Source: Ecdyonurus torrentis (taxonomy: Eukaryota; Arthropoda; Insecta; Ephemeroptera; Heptageniidae). From it: a stretch of DNA of 64,000 nucleotides. Below the pieces are notes generated by a model. The model saw only the letters and a list, made by a program, of their open reading frames with translations, searched no databases and was not told the origin of the DNA. A program made the translations under genes and the position numbers. The stretch spans positions 21,943,844 through 22,007,843 of the forward strand of contig OX439127.1 in assembly GCA_949318235.1 (NCBI GenBank), given 5' to 3'. This document shows positions 15,088-30,039 of the stretch, piece after piece (positions within the stretch are counted from its first letter, which is position 1; each line of letters starts with the position of its first letter).

Positions 15088-17066
15088 TTCGTTAACTAGG
15101 AATTTGGTCGACTTGGAACTCGGTATGGCTTCCATATATTTGTTAAACATTATACACTTGAGCTCGTTTACACACAAATATTGAGCCAGCTTCGAAAATT
15201 TTCCTTTGTTATTAACAGCTGATTATGACGTCGTTACCTGTTTACTACGTTTATAAATATGGTCGATCATTGTTATTTCTTCTTTTAGAACTTTGAACTT
15301 GATAAGAATGAAAGAAACTTTCCAAAAAGAGTTCCAGTTTCAATATGCGACTCACTTTTATCGTCTCAAAAAAAAAAAAAGATCAACCAATGAACGTGTC
15401 TTATTTTGTTGGTCAGCCAATCACTGTTATTGAGATTCACTTTACTTTACAGAACGAGCTTTGATCTCTCTGAAGCAATACACATATATATTATTTTTAA
15501 TTTTAATATTTTGCAAACAATATCATGTTCAAAGGCTGTAAAAAGTGGTGTGAGATATTTAAATAAAAACACAGACTATATCGTTAAAAGGATTTTTAAT
15601 ATACTTGTCATTCACAGGCTGTAAAAAAATGTACTTTGACACATCAGAAGCAAAAAGCTGTCATTTGTGTGCTGTAGCTAAATTTAGTTTTAAATTGTCC
15701 GTGATATTTTGTAGTATATAACAAACATATGCTCAAAAAAAAAAAAAAAAAAAAAAAAAAGTTTTGAAATATTGAGCATGAAATACAAGCTAAATAAACA
15801 CAGAAATAATCATAATAAAAAAATCAAATGTTTAGACATAAAAGCATAAAAAGCTTGGATGAAAGTGTGTGTTTATGCATGCCTTTGTGTGTGTGTGTTT
15901 ATTCTGAAAATCACATTATGCATATTTATAGAGTTTTTTGGAAGCTTTTTAACAAATTAATTACGTGTATCTGTTGTATTTGTTGTATAACATTTATTAA
16001 GTACTTTGAAGTCAATGTTTTGTTTCTTACTGTCATCAAAAAAAAAAAAAAAAAAAAAAAAAGCAGACAGTTTTACTTTTCCCCAAGTTTTGGTGGTACA
16101 GACAGTTACAGAAACAAATTACAAAATTACATTTTTTAATTTTTACAATGATAAAATATATTTTACAAAAAAAAAAAAAAAATTATAGATGAGCTCTTTT
16201 TTTCCTTTAATTTTTAATGCACGAAGATGTATAGACCTATAGGTATGAAAGAGTTATTAGACACATAATTAGAACATGTTGATAAAAATATCAAGTTTTT
16301 ATTTGGAAGCTTTGTTTTAATTTAGAATAAAACAAAATATCGTCAATATCGTCGCAGTTATTTTTTTAAGGAACATATCATTTTTGTTGTGTCTATTTTG
16401 CAATGTAAACAAATATAATTTTAAATGTCATATTGTAGCTGAGTTTTTTTTTTTTGGTACTTACAGAGCAATTTTCTTTGAATATTTTGAAGCGTTTGTG
16501 TTTTTGTAATGACAAGGTGACCACACAGGACTTGCGTACTCATGATTGGATAAAATAAAGCTTTTGTGAAGTAATTTGTATATGAGCTTTGAAATGTTGT
16601 ATTATATGAATAATGAAACCAAACACCTCTACAGCGATTTTAATTAACTTTTTTATAAAATATTTTGAGGTGAGACGTGAGCTGTCGCAACATATCATAT
16701 AGGGTTTAGAGAAATAGAGCACACAAAAAAGTATCAGTGGAGGAATATTGTAATTATTTCCTTTATTGATTATTTGATATTATATAAAGTTTTATGTATA
16801 TGCTAAAATTTGTCTCAAACGTTAATCTTATTTGAATTATATAGGAAATATATAATTTTAATATTAATATCAAAATAACCATTGTTTAAATTTTAGCATA
16901 ATGTAAATTTGTCAATCATATTTCAATTTAGGACTTAATCTATATATACAATAGTAATTTTTATAGTAAAAATCCTTCAAAACTTAATATTTTGTTTAAT
17001 TTACATTGTAACATTTACGCACTCCAAATGATCGGCTTTATTATTTTGTTATAATATTTGACAAAA

Positions 17067-17361
17067 TTTGTTTATCTGCTGATATTGACTTAATATTATT
17101 TTTTACAATTATATATCATGCAAAAACTGTCAAATTTCTGCAAGTTATCATGACTTTCAATTTCTTATGGCATAAACAGCCTCAAAGCATGAGAAATATA
17201 ACAAATAAAACATTTATTTTATATAAAAAAAAAAAAGGAAAATAAGAAGGAAGAATTGGCATGGAACTTTATGTATAAGAAAAATTAATTTACTAAAAAT
17301 GTTTCTTCGTGTGATATTTTGGAAAGTGTACAAGTAAATTTAAATGCAATAGGTATAAATT

Positions 17362-17362
<1 letters not shown>
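17067..17362. repeat. Direct repeat R2, left copy
   Basis: About 296 bp starting TTTGTTTATCTG and ending GGTATAAATTA. It is repeated at 18170-18466 with roughly a dozen substitutions and small indels. The two copies flank R1 copy B. Confidence 0.88.

Positions 17363-17364
<2 letters not shown>

Positions 17365-17393
<29 letters not shown>
17365..17393. repeat. (AG)n microsatellite at the head of R1 copy B
   Basis: About 29 bp of AG, located between R2 left and R1 copy B. Confidence 0.95.
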
Positions 17394-17395
<2 letters not shown>

Positions 17396-18169
17396 CAAAC
17401 GTAATATGAATAAGTAAATATATAATCTAGTTTTAAATATTTTTGAAGGCTTCATAAACATGTTATATTTTTATAGAAAAGTAGATTTCAGAACTTTGAG
17501 CAGTAATGCTATTTTGATATACTAAATGCAATAAAGTGGTAAATTCACTTTACTCAGCACCAACATTTTGTATTAAGTTTTCCTCAAAAACAAATTTTCA
17601 ATAACTCGATTTGAAAATCAAAATTTAAAATAAAATAAAAAATTTAATAATATATATTCATATTAGACAGCATGGTCTCTTAATACGTATGTACGTTGTA
17701 AGAAGTTGTAAAATAATGAGCAAGATCTCTTAATTGTTCCTTCTGCTTGTGTAAATAATGTATTTTAAATATAGGTTGCATCATTATACGTACTTACAAT
17801 AAAAAAAGACTGATAACTAAGGCATACATAACCAATTAATTTATGATTTGTATAAAGCTTGTTATCAATATTTAAATTCTATTATAATGAGAAGCTTAAA
17901 AGTATTATATAATCAAGTTTTTACTTATATGCGTATAAACACTACAGAGAAGCAAATGCACGATCTGTAAGGAAAGTTTATGTAAATATCACAAATTTTC
18001 AAATTTCAATCAAATTCAAACCAAACTACAAAACTTCGAGCATAGGGATTAAATTTTTTCTATGGAATCAAATCAACATATAAGTATATAGAAATATTTC
18101 TATACCAAACCGATACATATATAACATTCAAACATCCTCAATTTGTTAATCGAGCTTAGAATTTCTCAA
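17396..18169. repeat. Dispersed duplication R1, copy B
   Basis: This 774-bp copy of R1 is in the same orientation as copy A and is also preceded by an (AG)n array (17365-17393), so the microsatellite was part of the duplicated unit. It is bounded on both sides by direct copies of R2 (17067-17362 and 18170-18466), unlike copy A. Confidence 0.9.
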
Positions 18170-18466
18170 TTTGTTTATCTGATATTGACTTAATATTATT
18201 TTTTACAATTATAATATCATGCAAAAACTATCAAATTTCTGCAAGTTATCATGACTTTCAATTTCTTATAGCATAAACAACCTCAAAACATGAGAAATAT
18301 AACAAATAAAAAATTTATTTAAAAAAGAAAAAAGAAAAAGGAAAATAAGAAGAAAGAATTGGCAAGGAACTTTATGTAAGAAAAATTAATTTTACTAAAA
18401 ATGTTTCTTCGTGTGAGATTTTGGAAAGTGCGTACAAGTAAATTTAAATGAAATAGGTATAAATTA
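18170..18466. repeat. Direct repeat R2, right copy
   Basis: This is the second R2 copy, starting immediately at the end of R1 copy B. Differences from the left copy include loss of a 2-base CT step after TTTATCTG and a longer A/G run near 18320-18350. At about 300 bp it is far too long for an ordinary target-site duplication, which points to unequal recombination or a template-switch event. Confidence 0.88.
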
Positions 18467-18694
18467 GTGCTTTTTGTGAAAGTTAAATTTTGAAAAGTTG
18501 TACGTGTCTCCCCTAATAGTACCCGAATATATATAAAATATACGTATGAGCTGTAATGCTGTGAATCGTATTACGTTAATTTGAATAGGAGAACTTAATT
18601 GCGTAAGTGTTGCGTTTTGAGGAACTCAAATTACTATATAAAAAGTATAAGTTTACACAGCGATCTTTGACAACAATTATAAAATTTGACGTTC

Positions 18695-18726
<32 letters not shown>

Positions 18727-19523
18727 GTTTATCGTATGTACTGTATATACTAGTTATTTTCATAACTTTTATTAATATATAATTATAACCAACAGCATAA
18801 TGACAAAAAAGCACTTTTTAACACCAACACATGCAAAAATTGAGAGTGCAACAAAATCAGAGACGCAATAAAGAAATGTTGGTAATGCTATTTATTAAAT
18901 TCAAAAGAAATTAAACTTTTTTTTGCTATAATAAAGGTATCATGGATGTATATCGCATATACAATATATACATGGCATGCATTTGTCTATTCAAAATTGG
19001 TAACGGATCAGCATCAATCTCGTAATATATAATGTGCTGGAGTGCAATTTGTTGTATACCTTTTTACCTAAAATTGAACTCATATTTGTAAAGTCTGAAA
19101 CAGGTAAAAATATTTATTGATTTTATTAAATATATAATACATAATATGCAAAGTAAAATAATAATAACAAAAATTAACTTAACTATGTTAATTTTTCATA
19201 AAAATTAGTTATTTGTGTGTTTTTGAGCTTTTTTATATAAGTTAAATGCATTTTATTTTAAGTCATAGATAATAATATAAACTTGAACTTGATCTATATT
19301 ATATCATGTAAATCGTTAATATTAGCTTAGGCTTGTGGTTATGATTTATTTACAAATTATCTCAAAATAGTCATTTTTAAGACACCTTTGAACCATCAAC
19401 TTAAAAAAATAAAAATACCGCCTATTTTTGAGAGAAACACTATTTTTTGCGGGCTCTATATACAGTTATATAATTCTTATTATATTTCATACTTTTACTT
19501 TCAATATGCGCAGTCAGTTATAA

Positions 19524-19558
19524 ACATATTATAGTATAAACATTATACTATAATATGT
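19524..19558. repeat. 16-bp perfect AT-rich hairpin, 3-nt loop
   Basis: ACATATTATAGTATAA (19524-19539) is followed after 3 nt by its exact reverse complement (19543-19558). It could extrude a cruciform; its AT-richness makes chance origin plausible. Confidence 0.5.
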
Positions 19559-19919
19559 GGTATTATATAATTCCACTGTATAAATAAAAACTTCATAATA
19601 CACAAGCACACAAATTTGACTATTATAATAGTTTTTCAAGTCTTTTTGTTAATATACACTTAAAGAAATAATACAATATAAAAGAAAATATATTATATTA
19701 CCATATATCGTATTTTGCAAATAAGAAATTACATACTTTAATAATTCACTTTAACTATATCATTCTTATATTACATTAATTTATTAATATGAATACGATA
19801 TTATTGCATTACGCATATTCTAATGAGTTGCTATTTTTTTCTTACACATATCAAGAGCCGACACTATACCACTATAATATATAATGAAACAAACCATAAT
19901 ATGCATGTATAGTTATCAA

Positions 19920-20170
19920 TAGAAGCTAATAGTCTCTTTGATGTTTGATTGAATAGGTAATTAGGTTAGGAATCCTGTATAATTAAGATCCATACATGAA
20001 CGTATACACTATACGCGGCGGCATTGCACGATGGCTTAATAAGGGATTAGTATTATAGATGTAAAGCCAAACTGTTTGAAGGCGCGCTTCTGCTTCTCGG
20101 CATCATATAGAATGCTTTTGCGCTTTTCAATGAATTGCTTGATTGGAATAGAGAATAAGAAGAAAAGATA
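19920..20170. promoter_or_regulatory. Candidate regulatory island with TCF-, homeodomain- and Otx-like words
   Basis: The island carries TCTTTGATG (19935-19943, TCF/LEF-like), GGTAATTAGG (19956-19965, homeodomain-like) and GGGATTAG (20043-20050, the Otx/Bicoid-type TAATCC on the other strand), with GC-rich patches CGCGGCGGC and GGCGCGC. It lies 3' of the Sp gene, whose family members are known Wnt-linked regulators. All motifs are short, so the call is tentative. Confidence 0.35.
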
Positions 20171-20548
20171 AAACTGACTATATCAGTGAGCTTTTTATAT
20201 TTGCGTTGCTTACGTTTTTTTTTTTTTTTTTTTTTTTTTTTTGTACATGTTATGTACGAGCATACTTTTTTTATGTCCTAAGAAAGCATTCAATGTTAAT
20301 GAAAAGCTTTGATGAATGAAATGAATTCTCTGACACACCTTTATGTGTTTATAATTATTAGATGTTAGTTTTATAATTTTTTTACATTATACTTTTTTTT
20401 TACTATACATAATATATTTTAATTTATTCTGTAAGACGTTATACAAATAATTTTAAGTTCTTAAAGTAATTTAGAGTCCTCTTTTTAAAGTTATATCACT
20501 AGTATGGGCATAATATCAGCCTATAGCGTACAGGTGCATTTTTCTCAT

Positions 20549-20638
<90 letters not shown>
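20549..20638. repeat. Compound microsatellite (AT)n-(AG)n
   Basis: A short AT run leads into about 75 bp of AG, the same order as at 21972-22183. Confidence 0.95.
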
Positions 20639-20642
<4 letters not shown>

Positions 20643-21970
20643 AGGGCAAATTAAGGTATATTTGAGAAAGAAAAAACTGTTAGGCTAATAATTATTGAAA
20701 ACTGGAATCGACTTATATAATATTATAAGAGCCAAACCAATTATTCAATTCCTTTAGTTATATTGATATCACTTCCTCAAATATTTATACAAAACTTTAA
20801 TCCTGTGCTCTTTAATAGCAGTTTTCCCCTTATTTTGCAATTCTTTGAGAATTTAGAATGAATTATATAAAACGTATACACTCCGCATATACGATGCATT
20901 TTGTTGATTTATTCTATATAAAGATTCTTATGCTCACTAAATGAATAATATATTATCTTATACACAATAAGATAGCATTTTATACATCATGTATGTTATA
21001 TAAAACCATAATATAATATACCACCTCTCATCCATTGAGAGTGTGAAATTTTTTTAAAAAAAACTTCTATTGAAATGTATAACAAAGAAGGGGAAGAAAC
21101 TTTGCGGTTGGTTTGTAGGTATAGATTTATTGTTAGACATGATTCCATTGTCAAATTTTATTTAATATTATATTCCATATATATTTTTTTTTAATAATAA
21201 AAAAAAAATATGTATTTAGCAACGATATAAAAAAAAAAGTTTATAAAAAAGAAAGTTAGGTACATTTAAAAAATATAATATGTCACATGTGTCTCACATA
21301 TGTGCTAAAAAGATAATTAACATTTGGTTAAAAATATTTACACAATTTTTTTTCTATATAATATATAGTTATACCTTTAAAAATAATAATTTGTACTTTT
21401 TATATAGATTTATGTTAACAAATTACCCCATTCCTTTTTTTTTTTTTTTTTTTTCCTTTGAAGTAAAGCCCACATGTTCATACGAGTCTTAAGTCATTTT
21501 AATGATGGCATATTACAAGCGTGTGCTTGAAGGATTGCGTAATATTTTACCCCGTATATATTTGTAAATTAATATTTCAAATAAAATCTTTTTTTCGTGT
21601 AAGATATTTTTATCATACTAAAAGAAAAAAATATTGTATGTAGTGGCTGAGTTTATAGTTTTAAGTACGTTTTATTAACATTATTTCAAATTTGTCTTAT
21701 TAATTCTTTGTGAAATTATCTTAATCTCTATATGAATTAAATATTTATTAACTATATAGCTATAGAATGTATAGTGAGCTAAATTTATTGTGAAATACAT
21801 AATAAACATGAATTTGATGACAAAAAGCAAAATAATTTCTCTTTTATTATATTATACAGACGAGGTAAAATTTCTAAAACCTTTATTATTATATTATATT
21901 ATTTTCATTGAAGATATACTATATACAAACGCCCTATTCATTGTATTTGACTTGTGTATGTATATGTATA

Positions 21971-22185
<215 letters not shown>

Positions 22186-25100
22186 TATGTATGAAGCTAA
22201 GGAGCTGTGAACAATTGAGGTGGTGTGTGTTGGCGAAAAAAAAAAAAAGAAAAAAAAAAGCATTTAAATTTATTGCTTTTACAGTACCAGAATGGCAGAT
22301 GGTATAAATCCACAAGGCAAAAACGTTGAAATCGAGTTGTGGTTATCGTCTTGTGGTGTCATTCTGCGTGCATAAAATGTGCACGTTTATACTAATAATA
22401 ATAATAATAAAACGCTGTCTAAAATAGTGTTATGATCACAAGTTAAAAGTCTGTAACGCACTCACGCTGGGCAGTAATTCAGAACAAATGGCTCACTCTA
22501 TAATGTTTTGATATCGTCTTAACGAAGTAATTTACACTCGAATAGTTTTATTCATATATATTTAAAATTTGCACGTGCGAATGTTTAATGTATTGTCCTC
22601 CAATAATTATTTGTTGGACAACAGATTCACGCATCAATGACTTTATGTCAAAACGAGTTAAATTCTTATCAATATATTATAAAGTTTATAATTATATGGA
22701 AAATGTTATTGCATTAATATATATACACACACAGCATATTATACGCAATTCACAACCGCTTTATAATTCTTTAACTCACAAATTTACATATTATGATTTT
22801 TGCATTAATGCAAAATAATAATTTCATAATTTCGTTCGAGAAATATTGCATAACAGTTGAATAAAAAACACTATAAAATGAAATTATAAACCTTTAATTT
22901 CAATATTATATATATTATGTTTATATATATGCCTTTTGTTGACCTTTTGTTCGTATAATAAATAAATAAACAAATAAAATTCCACGTAACTTTTGCTATA
23001 CTCAAATGGATCAGAATACTTCTATAATTAGGAAATTGATTCTCTTCTTAATATTCTTATTTTCGTAACCTGATCTTGAAATTGTGATGTTCACTTGCAA
23101 GAGCAGTTTTATAAAACATTACATTATAATGATTTACTTCACCAATCACGAATGGTCCAACAATTTTTTTCTTAATACCAATTTTTTTTAATTAAATACA
23201 TTAGAACTTAGAACATAAAAAAACTTTAATCATATTTACCATGTTATAATATAACCTTGATTTTTATTATTATTTTTTTTAAATCTCATTATGAAAAGAA
23301 TTGACATGTTGTGCGTATATTTATGGTGAAAAACTTTATTATATATATATATATATGAACAGTCTGAAAGTACTTAAATTACTACTATTATTTCTAATTA
23401 TTCTGTCATTTGAAATGAGACTACACAATACATTTTAAATAGAATAATCATATTTATTAAGATTTTAATGATATGTCATTTTTATATTAGTTAATTTTTT
23501 TTGTTATCTAATTACTACATTTTTAGAATATACAGACATGGAATCTGTCTGAATTACATTTATATGTTAATGTTTTTATATCTAACTAAATAATTTAATC
23601 AAGACTACAAGCGGAACATTATCATTATTGTACCTTTGTAACAAATAATAATAATAATAAAAATCATTGTTATAATATATAATTCAATATACATACTAGT
23701 TTTTTTTTTATTATTTTTTTTAAGTTCTGTATCATTTTTTTCCTTACAAAAATATATATATTTTTTATCAAATTACATTAATTTTGTAATAATAATGAAA
23801 AATAGTTACGTCAGTGTTTTAAACTGTTAAAAATATTTTAATACGTAGAAAAAAGAGGAAAAATTAACTTTATTTTCATAGTTGTATTAACAATGTTTCC
23901 CTTCATTTTTCATTAAAAATCAAGTATATAATTAAGCAAAAAAAAAAAAAAAAAGTGTCATGATATCATGTAGCGGAACTCATGACTAATTTTTCCACGT
24001 TCCAGGAATAAAAAGTAATAAAATTTTATATAAAATTCTTTCCTTTTTCCTTGTAAAATTATTTGTGTATGATTATTGCATGGAATTATCAAATATTTGA
24101 TAAAGAATACTGCATGTATGTAGATTTAAGCATAGTAAAAGGGAACTATATTTCATATATTTCTTAGAAAATAACAACAACATTTTATTTATTTTAATTT
24201 CTCACACTTTCATGATTCCTCTTATAGGACGTATGTACTTACATATATAAGAATTTTAAATACAATGGTATATGAATTAAGGTAACAATAAGTTGTGTGA
24301 AATTTATTTTAAAAGGACAAAAAAAAAATCCGTTGATGAGTTATAATAAGGAAAAAATCCAATGAATAATGATATTAATGATTGATGATGTTTATACGCA
24401 GATCTGTTGTCTTATGGAATAAAATAAATGAAAATATATTAAATAAATCTATAATGCATTCAGAACAATAAAAAAAAAAGCTGTGCTCTATGAAGTTTTT
24501 TTTTTTTTTTTTTTTTTTTTTTTCCAGTGACGCAATTTGTATGCTATGCACTCTGTACTAAATATGTACGTATATGTGATAATGTGTAACATTTTATAAT
24601 GTACTGTGCGTACCATTATTCAGCTCCAATCGGGCAAGTAAAATTGTTTTAATATTTGTATTTTAAAAATAAATACATCAAATAAAACAACTGCAATCAA
24701 CTTTTTCCATATACATTACATATAACATATATCAGATTTTAAGAAAAATATATATATTATATAATATATTTTTTTATTCAGACACATGAAATGAAATGTA
24801 TAATGTCTTTGAGCTTGTCATATTTTTATTAGTAAATTTTTCTTACAAATTGTAATAAATTAATTTGTCTAATGCTAAGCTTGCAATTTTTGTTTTCTCT
24901 CTTGGCACTAACCCAACATTTATTAAATTTAACACATTATACAGACGACACTTTAATATGCATAATGTTGGTTACAAAAATAAGCAACAATGTATGAAAA
25001 CTTTAAGAACTTAATGTTTAAAAATTGAAAATATAATAATGTTTTAGAAACATGTTTCAGATATTAACGTTTACTTCCAAAAGAAAATCAACTTTTATAA

Positions 25101-25542
25101 TAATATATTTTAGCTTTTTTTTATGATATATATTTTTTATTTTTGTTGTACAATAAATTTTTTTTCACCAATATTTTATATTATATTTCTGTTTGCTATA
25201 TAAAATTACACAATAGGCGTGAAAATATACCAGAAAACTTTTAGAGTTTTTCCTTTCCTTATGCTATATTTTTTAAAAAGATAACAAATGATTTTTTATC
25301 GTTCATTTTTTTTTTAAAGCATATACATATTTCATGGTAAATTCAATAGAAGTGACATATTATACAGTGGTATATTATATAGTGTGTGGTGTGTAATATA
25401 TATTTATGTCATTCAATTGTGTCTATTTAACCTTATAGACTTACATGATGGGTGCAAAAATTGTCAAAGACACGCTCCCTATATAACTCGATATATCTTT
25501 TCCCCTTTTTATCAAAACCCCCACCCCATTTCATCTACTCTG

Positions 25543-25544
<2 letters not shown>

Positions 25545-25614
<70 letters not shown>
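25545..25614. repeat. (CT)n microsatellite
   Basis: About 70 bp of CT. Confidence 0.95.
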
Positions 25615-25617
<3 letters not shown>

Positions 25618-26374
25618 GACTGATGCTATAACTTACATGAAACTATACAAATAGAAGATGTGATGCCACTAAGTTAGGGACTTGCAATCTTTTGTTAGTT
25701 AATCCTCCACTGCTACTCATCACCCTATTATATTGTTGTATGCTTTACTTTGGCCAAACATATCGTCACCCTTATATCTATTTGTTTGTGCCATAATATT
25801 ATAGAGTATAAAGTTCTCGTGGTGTATTATTGAAAACTTTTTTTTATAGATGTTTCTGATTTAGTATTTTAATATCTGATTGTAAATCAATTCATTTTAC
25901 ACATCAAAGAAGAAAAAATATATTATAATTAGGGGGAGTGGTATAAACATTTGCATTGACGTGAATATCAAATACTTATTATAAGACAGTCCATTGAAGA
26001 ATTTTTATATTGCTCATTTCTTTCTAATACCTTTTTAATTGTACAAACATCAGTAAAATAAATCTCTATGTGATTTCATTTTTGGTGTTATCGTTTCTTA
26101 ATTGTGAACTGTTGCCAAAACAGATGAGAGGTTACTGGAAGCACCCCCTTTTCTCGGATTCGAATCAAGTTATGGAAATAAAGTTTAACACGTAAAGACT
26201 ACATTGGTCATACCTGTAAAATTTTGGGGGTTATCTTGGGCAAATTGTTTGAAATACTAGTGCATCCGGTTGTAAAAAAGCTATATGATTTGGTTTTGGC
26301 CAGGGTATGTATATAGAGATATAGATTGTTTTTACAGTTTTTGCCATCAATTAAAATATATAACTTAATGCTTA

Positions 26375-26745
<371 letters not shown>

Positions 26746-27029
26746 CATGCATACATACATACATTCATTAATTTATTAATATATAATTTAACTAGAATGA
26801 AAATATATTTGAATTTCAGAGAAATACATGAAAAGCGATGCAAAGCATGTATCATGTCACACTCTCCTCGTGTTTTTAAATGGTAAATTAATCTAGATTG
26901 ATTTGATTCATGGTATAATAATTCAAGCTCGAGGGAGTTTTGATCGACGGTTGTATATATAACCAAATTTAATAAGTTTAGGGGAAGTATTGTGTCTAAA
27001 CATCCGAACCAAACTTAATTAACACTAGA

Positions 27030-27240
27030 GTAGGTTGGGAGCAGTGGATGGTGTTACCAGGCGTTGCCACCGCATTAGTGTAGCGCTGAAAGCCACAAAA
27101 GCCTCAATAATTTGATTATGTACTATAGCAGGCGGCATGCCAAGTGTGTTAGTTTGCTGCTTATACGCACGCAATATCATGCTATGGGCTCTTTCTGTCA
27201 CACCATTATAAACAATAATAAACCACAAGCTTATGTACAA
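27030..27240. promoter_or_regulatory. GC-richer island 3' of the Sp gene
   Basis: About 200 bp of mixed composition with AGGCGTTGCCACCGCATTAG, AGCGCTGAAAGCCAC, TTTGATTATG (Hox-like) and CAGGCGGCATGCC. A 71-codon minus-strand open frame covers it but shows no domain. It is a candidate downstream regulatory element. Confidence 0.28.
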
Positions 27241-29378
27241 TTTGGATTTTAATGAATGTCCTTTTCATCACATTTAATTAACACGATAGGAAATTCATTA
27301 TTATTTTTTAACTATCACTTTTTTTTCCTTGTAAAGAAAAAAAAGCTAAAAGACTGTTATATTTTATAATAATATTAAAATACTATACTGTGCGTATTCA
27401 TATGCTCCATATTTTTTAATGACAAAGAAAAAAATGGAAATATAATTGAATATATAACATGTTTTTATTACCGCATATAAATTTTCATGTATTTATTTAT
27501 TATAATTTTATTATTTATTCAGTATCGAATTTCTAATGCGTCATTTTTCTTCAAGCCATTGATGCAAATATTATACTTCAATGTTTTTTTTATTTTTTTT
27601 TATTCTTGAATTCAAGCAATATTTGATACGAAAATAATATCACTTGCTGAATTTTTTGGGACCCTTATTGTAAGTGTAAATAATATCAGCTATACTTTAA
27701 TTATTTTTTGAAAATCAATTTGCAAGATTTTAAAGATAAATAAGACTTCTTCTAACAAAATGTATATTTTAAATTATTATATGTAATTATATTAATAAAA
27801 AAAATATTTTTGTAAGAGCAACGTCTTAAAATCACTGAACCTTAAAAAAAAAGTAAAATTATAACGACCTAATTAATCTAAATGTGTACAATTTTTTTCA
27901 TTGCCAAGATTTTTAACTGGAACTTGCATTCATTTAGCAAAAACAAAATTATGATGTTTATAAAGAATAATTTTTGTTTTCCTCTAAGGGAAAGATGGAA
28001 AACTATTGTAATATACGTTATTTGGAATATATTTGTAAGTTACAGTACAGAAGAGCGCATCAGCAAAGTCATAGTGTTATTATAGTTTCAAAAAAAAAAA
28101 TAAATAAATAAATATAAAATATTATTTCCTATACATACCTTCTCGAAAATTCCAAACTTCTATATAATACTTGTTTTTGTAAGTTTATAGCTTGAAGACT
28201 TTGAGAAAGCACAATTATAACGCATCTTTTATTATTATATTATATAATTATTATTTATTTTAAATTTTGCAACAACGCTATCTGCTGCATAGATAAAAAG
28301 AAATCATTCATATATAAATTTTTAATTTCAATTTGGAGTCTTAAATTTGGAGTATTTGGATGTTTAGGTACTATTATATATTATACTATATACTTTAAAT
28401 TTGAGCATATATATATTTCTATAGAATATATTGTAAGAGAAAAAATAATAATTGGAAGCTTAAAAAGAAAGAAAAATGATTGTAATCAGCAAAATTTAAA
28501 TCCTTGAACCTAATAAGTAGACCATTTAATAGTTATATTATATATCCCCTATATATTGAATCAAAGATCTTTAAAAAAATTCTCTCACAATTTTTCTACT
28601 TCTAGTTTTTAGTTAATTTGAATAGGATTTTATTTTATTTCTATTTATATACTTTTAATAAGAATTTTATTATATCTATATATATCAAAAAATCATTTCA
28701 TTGCTATTTATTTTTCATCCAAATAATTGACTGCAGATAAATGTTTTTAAATTATTCTTATATACTCATATAAACACGTCACGTAACAATAATAACAAAT
28801 TATAATCGATATTTATACGATTGCAATTCAAGAAGTGATTCACCATATTTCTGTCATTAAAATCAAAATTGACTGGAACAGTTCCTTCCTCTTTTTACCC
28901 CCCATCACCCCACACCCATCCCTTACACACACATATACTACATAAAATTATATATATTCTCAACTTTCCCCATAACTTCTCTTGCTTTTGGTTCCCCTCA
29001 ATACACATAGGGTGTTGGAACCTCCCCACTCTACCTAATTCTGTTTAGCTATAAGCATTAGCGTACATTAGCGTATACATAGCATTAACGTTTTATATAT
29101 ATATAATATTATATATAATGTCGGCCGGCTGGCACGTAAAGTTGGTTTTTACTATATATATATTATGCCTTATATATAGTCTATATAGGGGTTAAACTGC
29201 GGTGATAATAAACCCTTGGATAGAGGCCAACCCCCCCCCCCCCTCACCCCTGTACGATTGCCGACAAATCTGTCTCATCTGCCCTTACACTAAATGAAAT
29301 CATGTTGCTATCCTAATTGTGTTAAGCCACATGCAGCAAGATTCAATCTACTACCAATGTTACATTTTACATACTCTG

Positions 29379-29379
<1 letters not shown>

Positions 29380-29447
<68 letters not shown>
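29380..29447. repeat. (AT)n microsatellite
   Basis: About 68 bp of AT. Confidence 0.95.
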
Positions 29448-29451
<4 letters not shown>

Positions 29452-29981
29452 GCAGGGTATAACGTGTATGAGTATATTTACATTATACGTAAGCAATATA
29501 ACCAAGTAATGTCATCTTGACTGTCATATAGCGATGAAAGGGCGGACACCATCAAGCAAAAAGAGGAGAGAGGGTAGATGATATATAATATAAAAAAAAA
29601 AATGAGACTACAATTTAATGTTTTGACTGTTGTAAATCTTTTCATTTCCCTTAATTATAAACTTTAACAATACAAGATTAAATTTTTATTTAATTTGAAC
29701 ACCCAAGTTAATAAAATTATATTTTGTTGATGCATGGCATATACTGTGTTCATATAGGATGAATATTACATTTTAGATATATTTATTAATTATATTATGT
29801 TTTTTAATATTCATTTTATTTTTTTTTTTTAAACTTGTTATTATACCTTTGTCATACATGATTTAAACGAGTAATAATATAAGATGTCAAAATAGTTTAC
29901 CACTTTCCATTACTTTATTTATACAAATGTACGAGACTTGAAAATATATTTTTTAATTGAGTTTTATCGTAATATAAAAAT

Positions 29982-29982
<1 letters not shown>

Positions 29983-30036
<54 letters not shown>
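29983..30036. repeat. (AG)n microsatellite
   Basis: About 54 bp of AG with one extra A near 30006. Confidence 0.94.

Positions 30037-30039
<3 letters not shown>

Larger units (their letters stand above)
10168..17066. other. AT-rich non-coding stretch between the two R1 copies
   Basis: Holds the inverted repeat at 11373-11478, microsatellites, the receptor-like palindrome at 15074 and the island at 14640-14850. Short open frames here (for example 11563-11850 and 15828-16139) are AT-rich and featureless. Confidence 0.78.
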
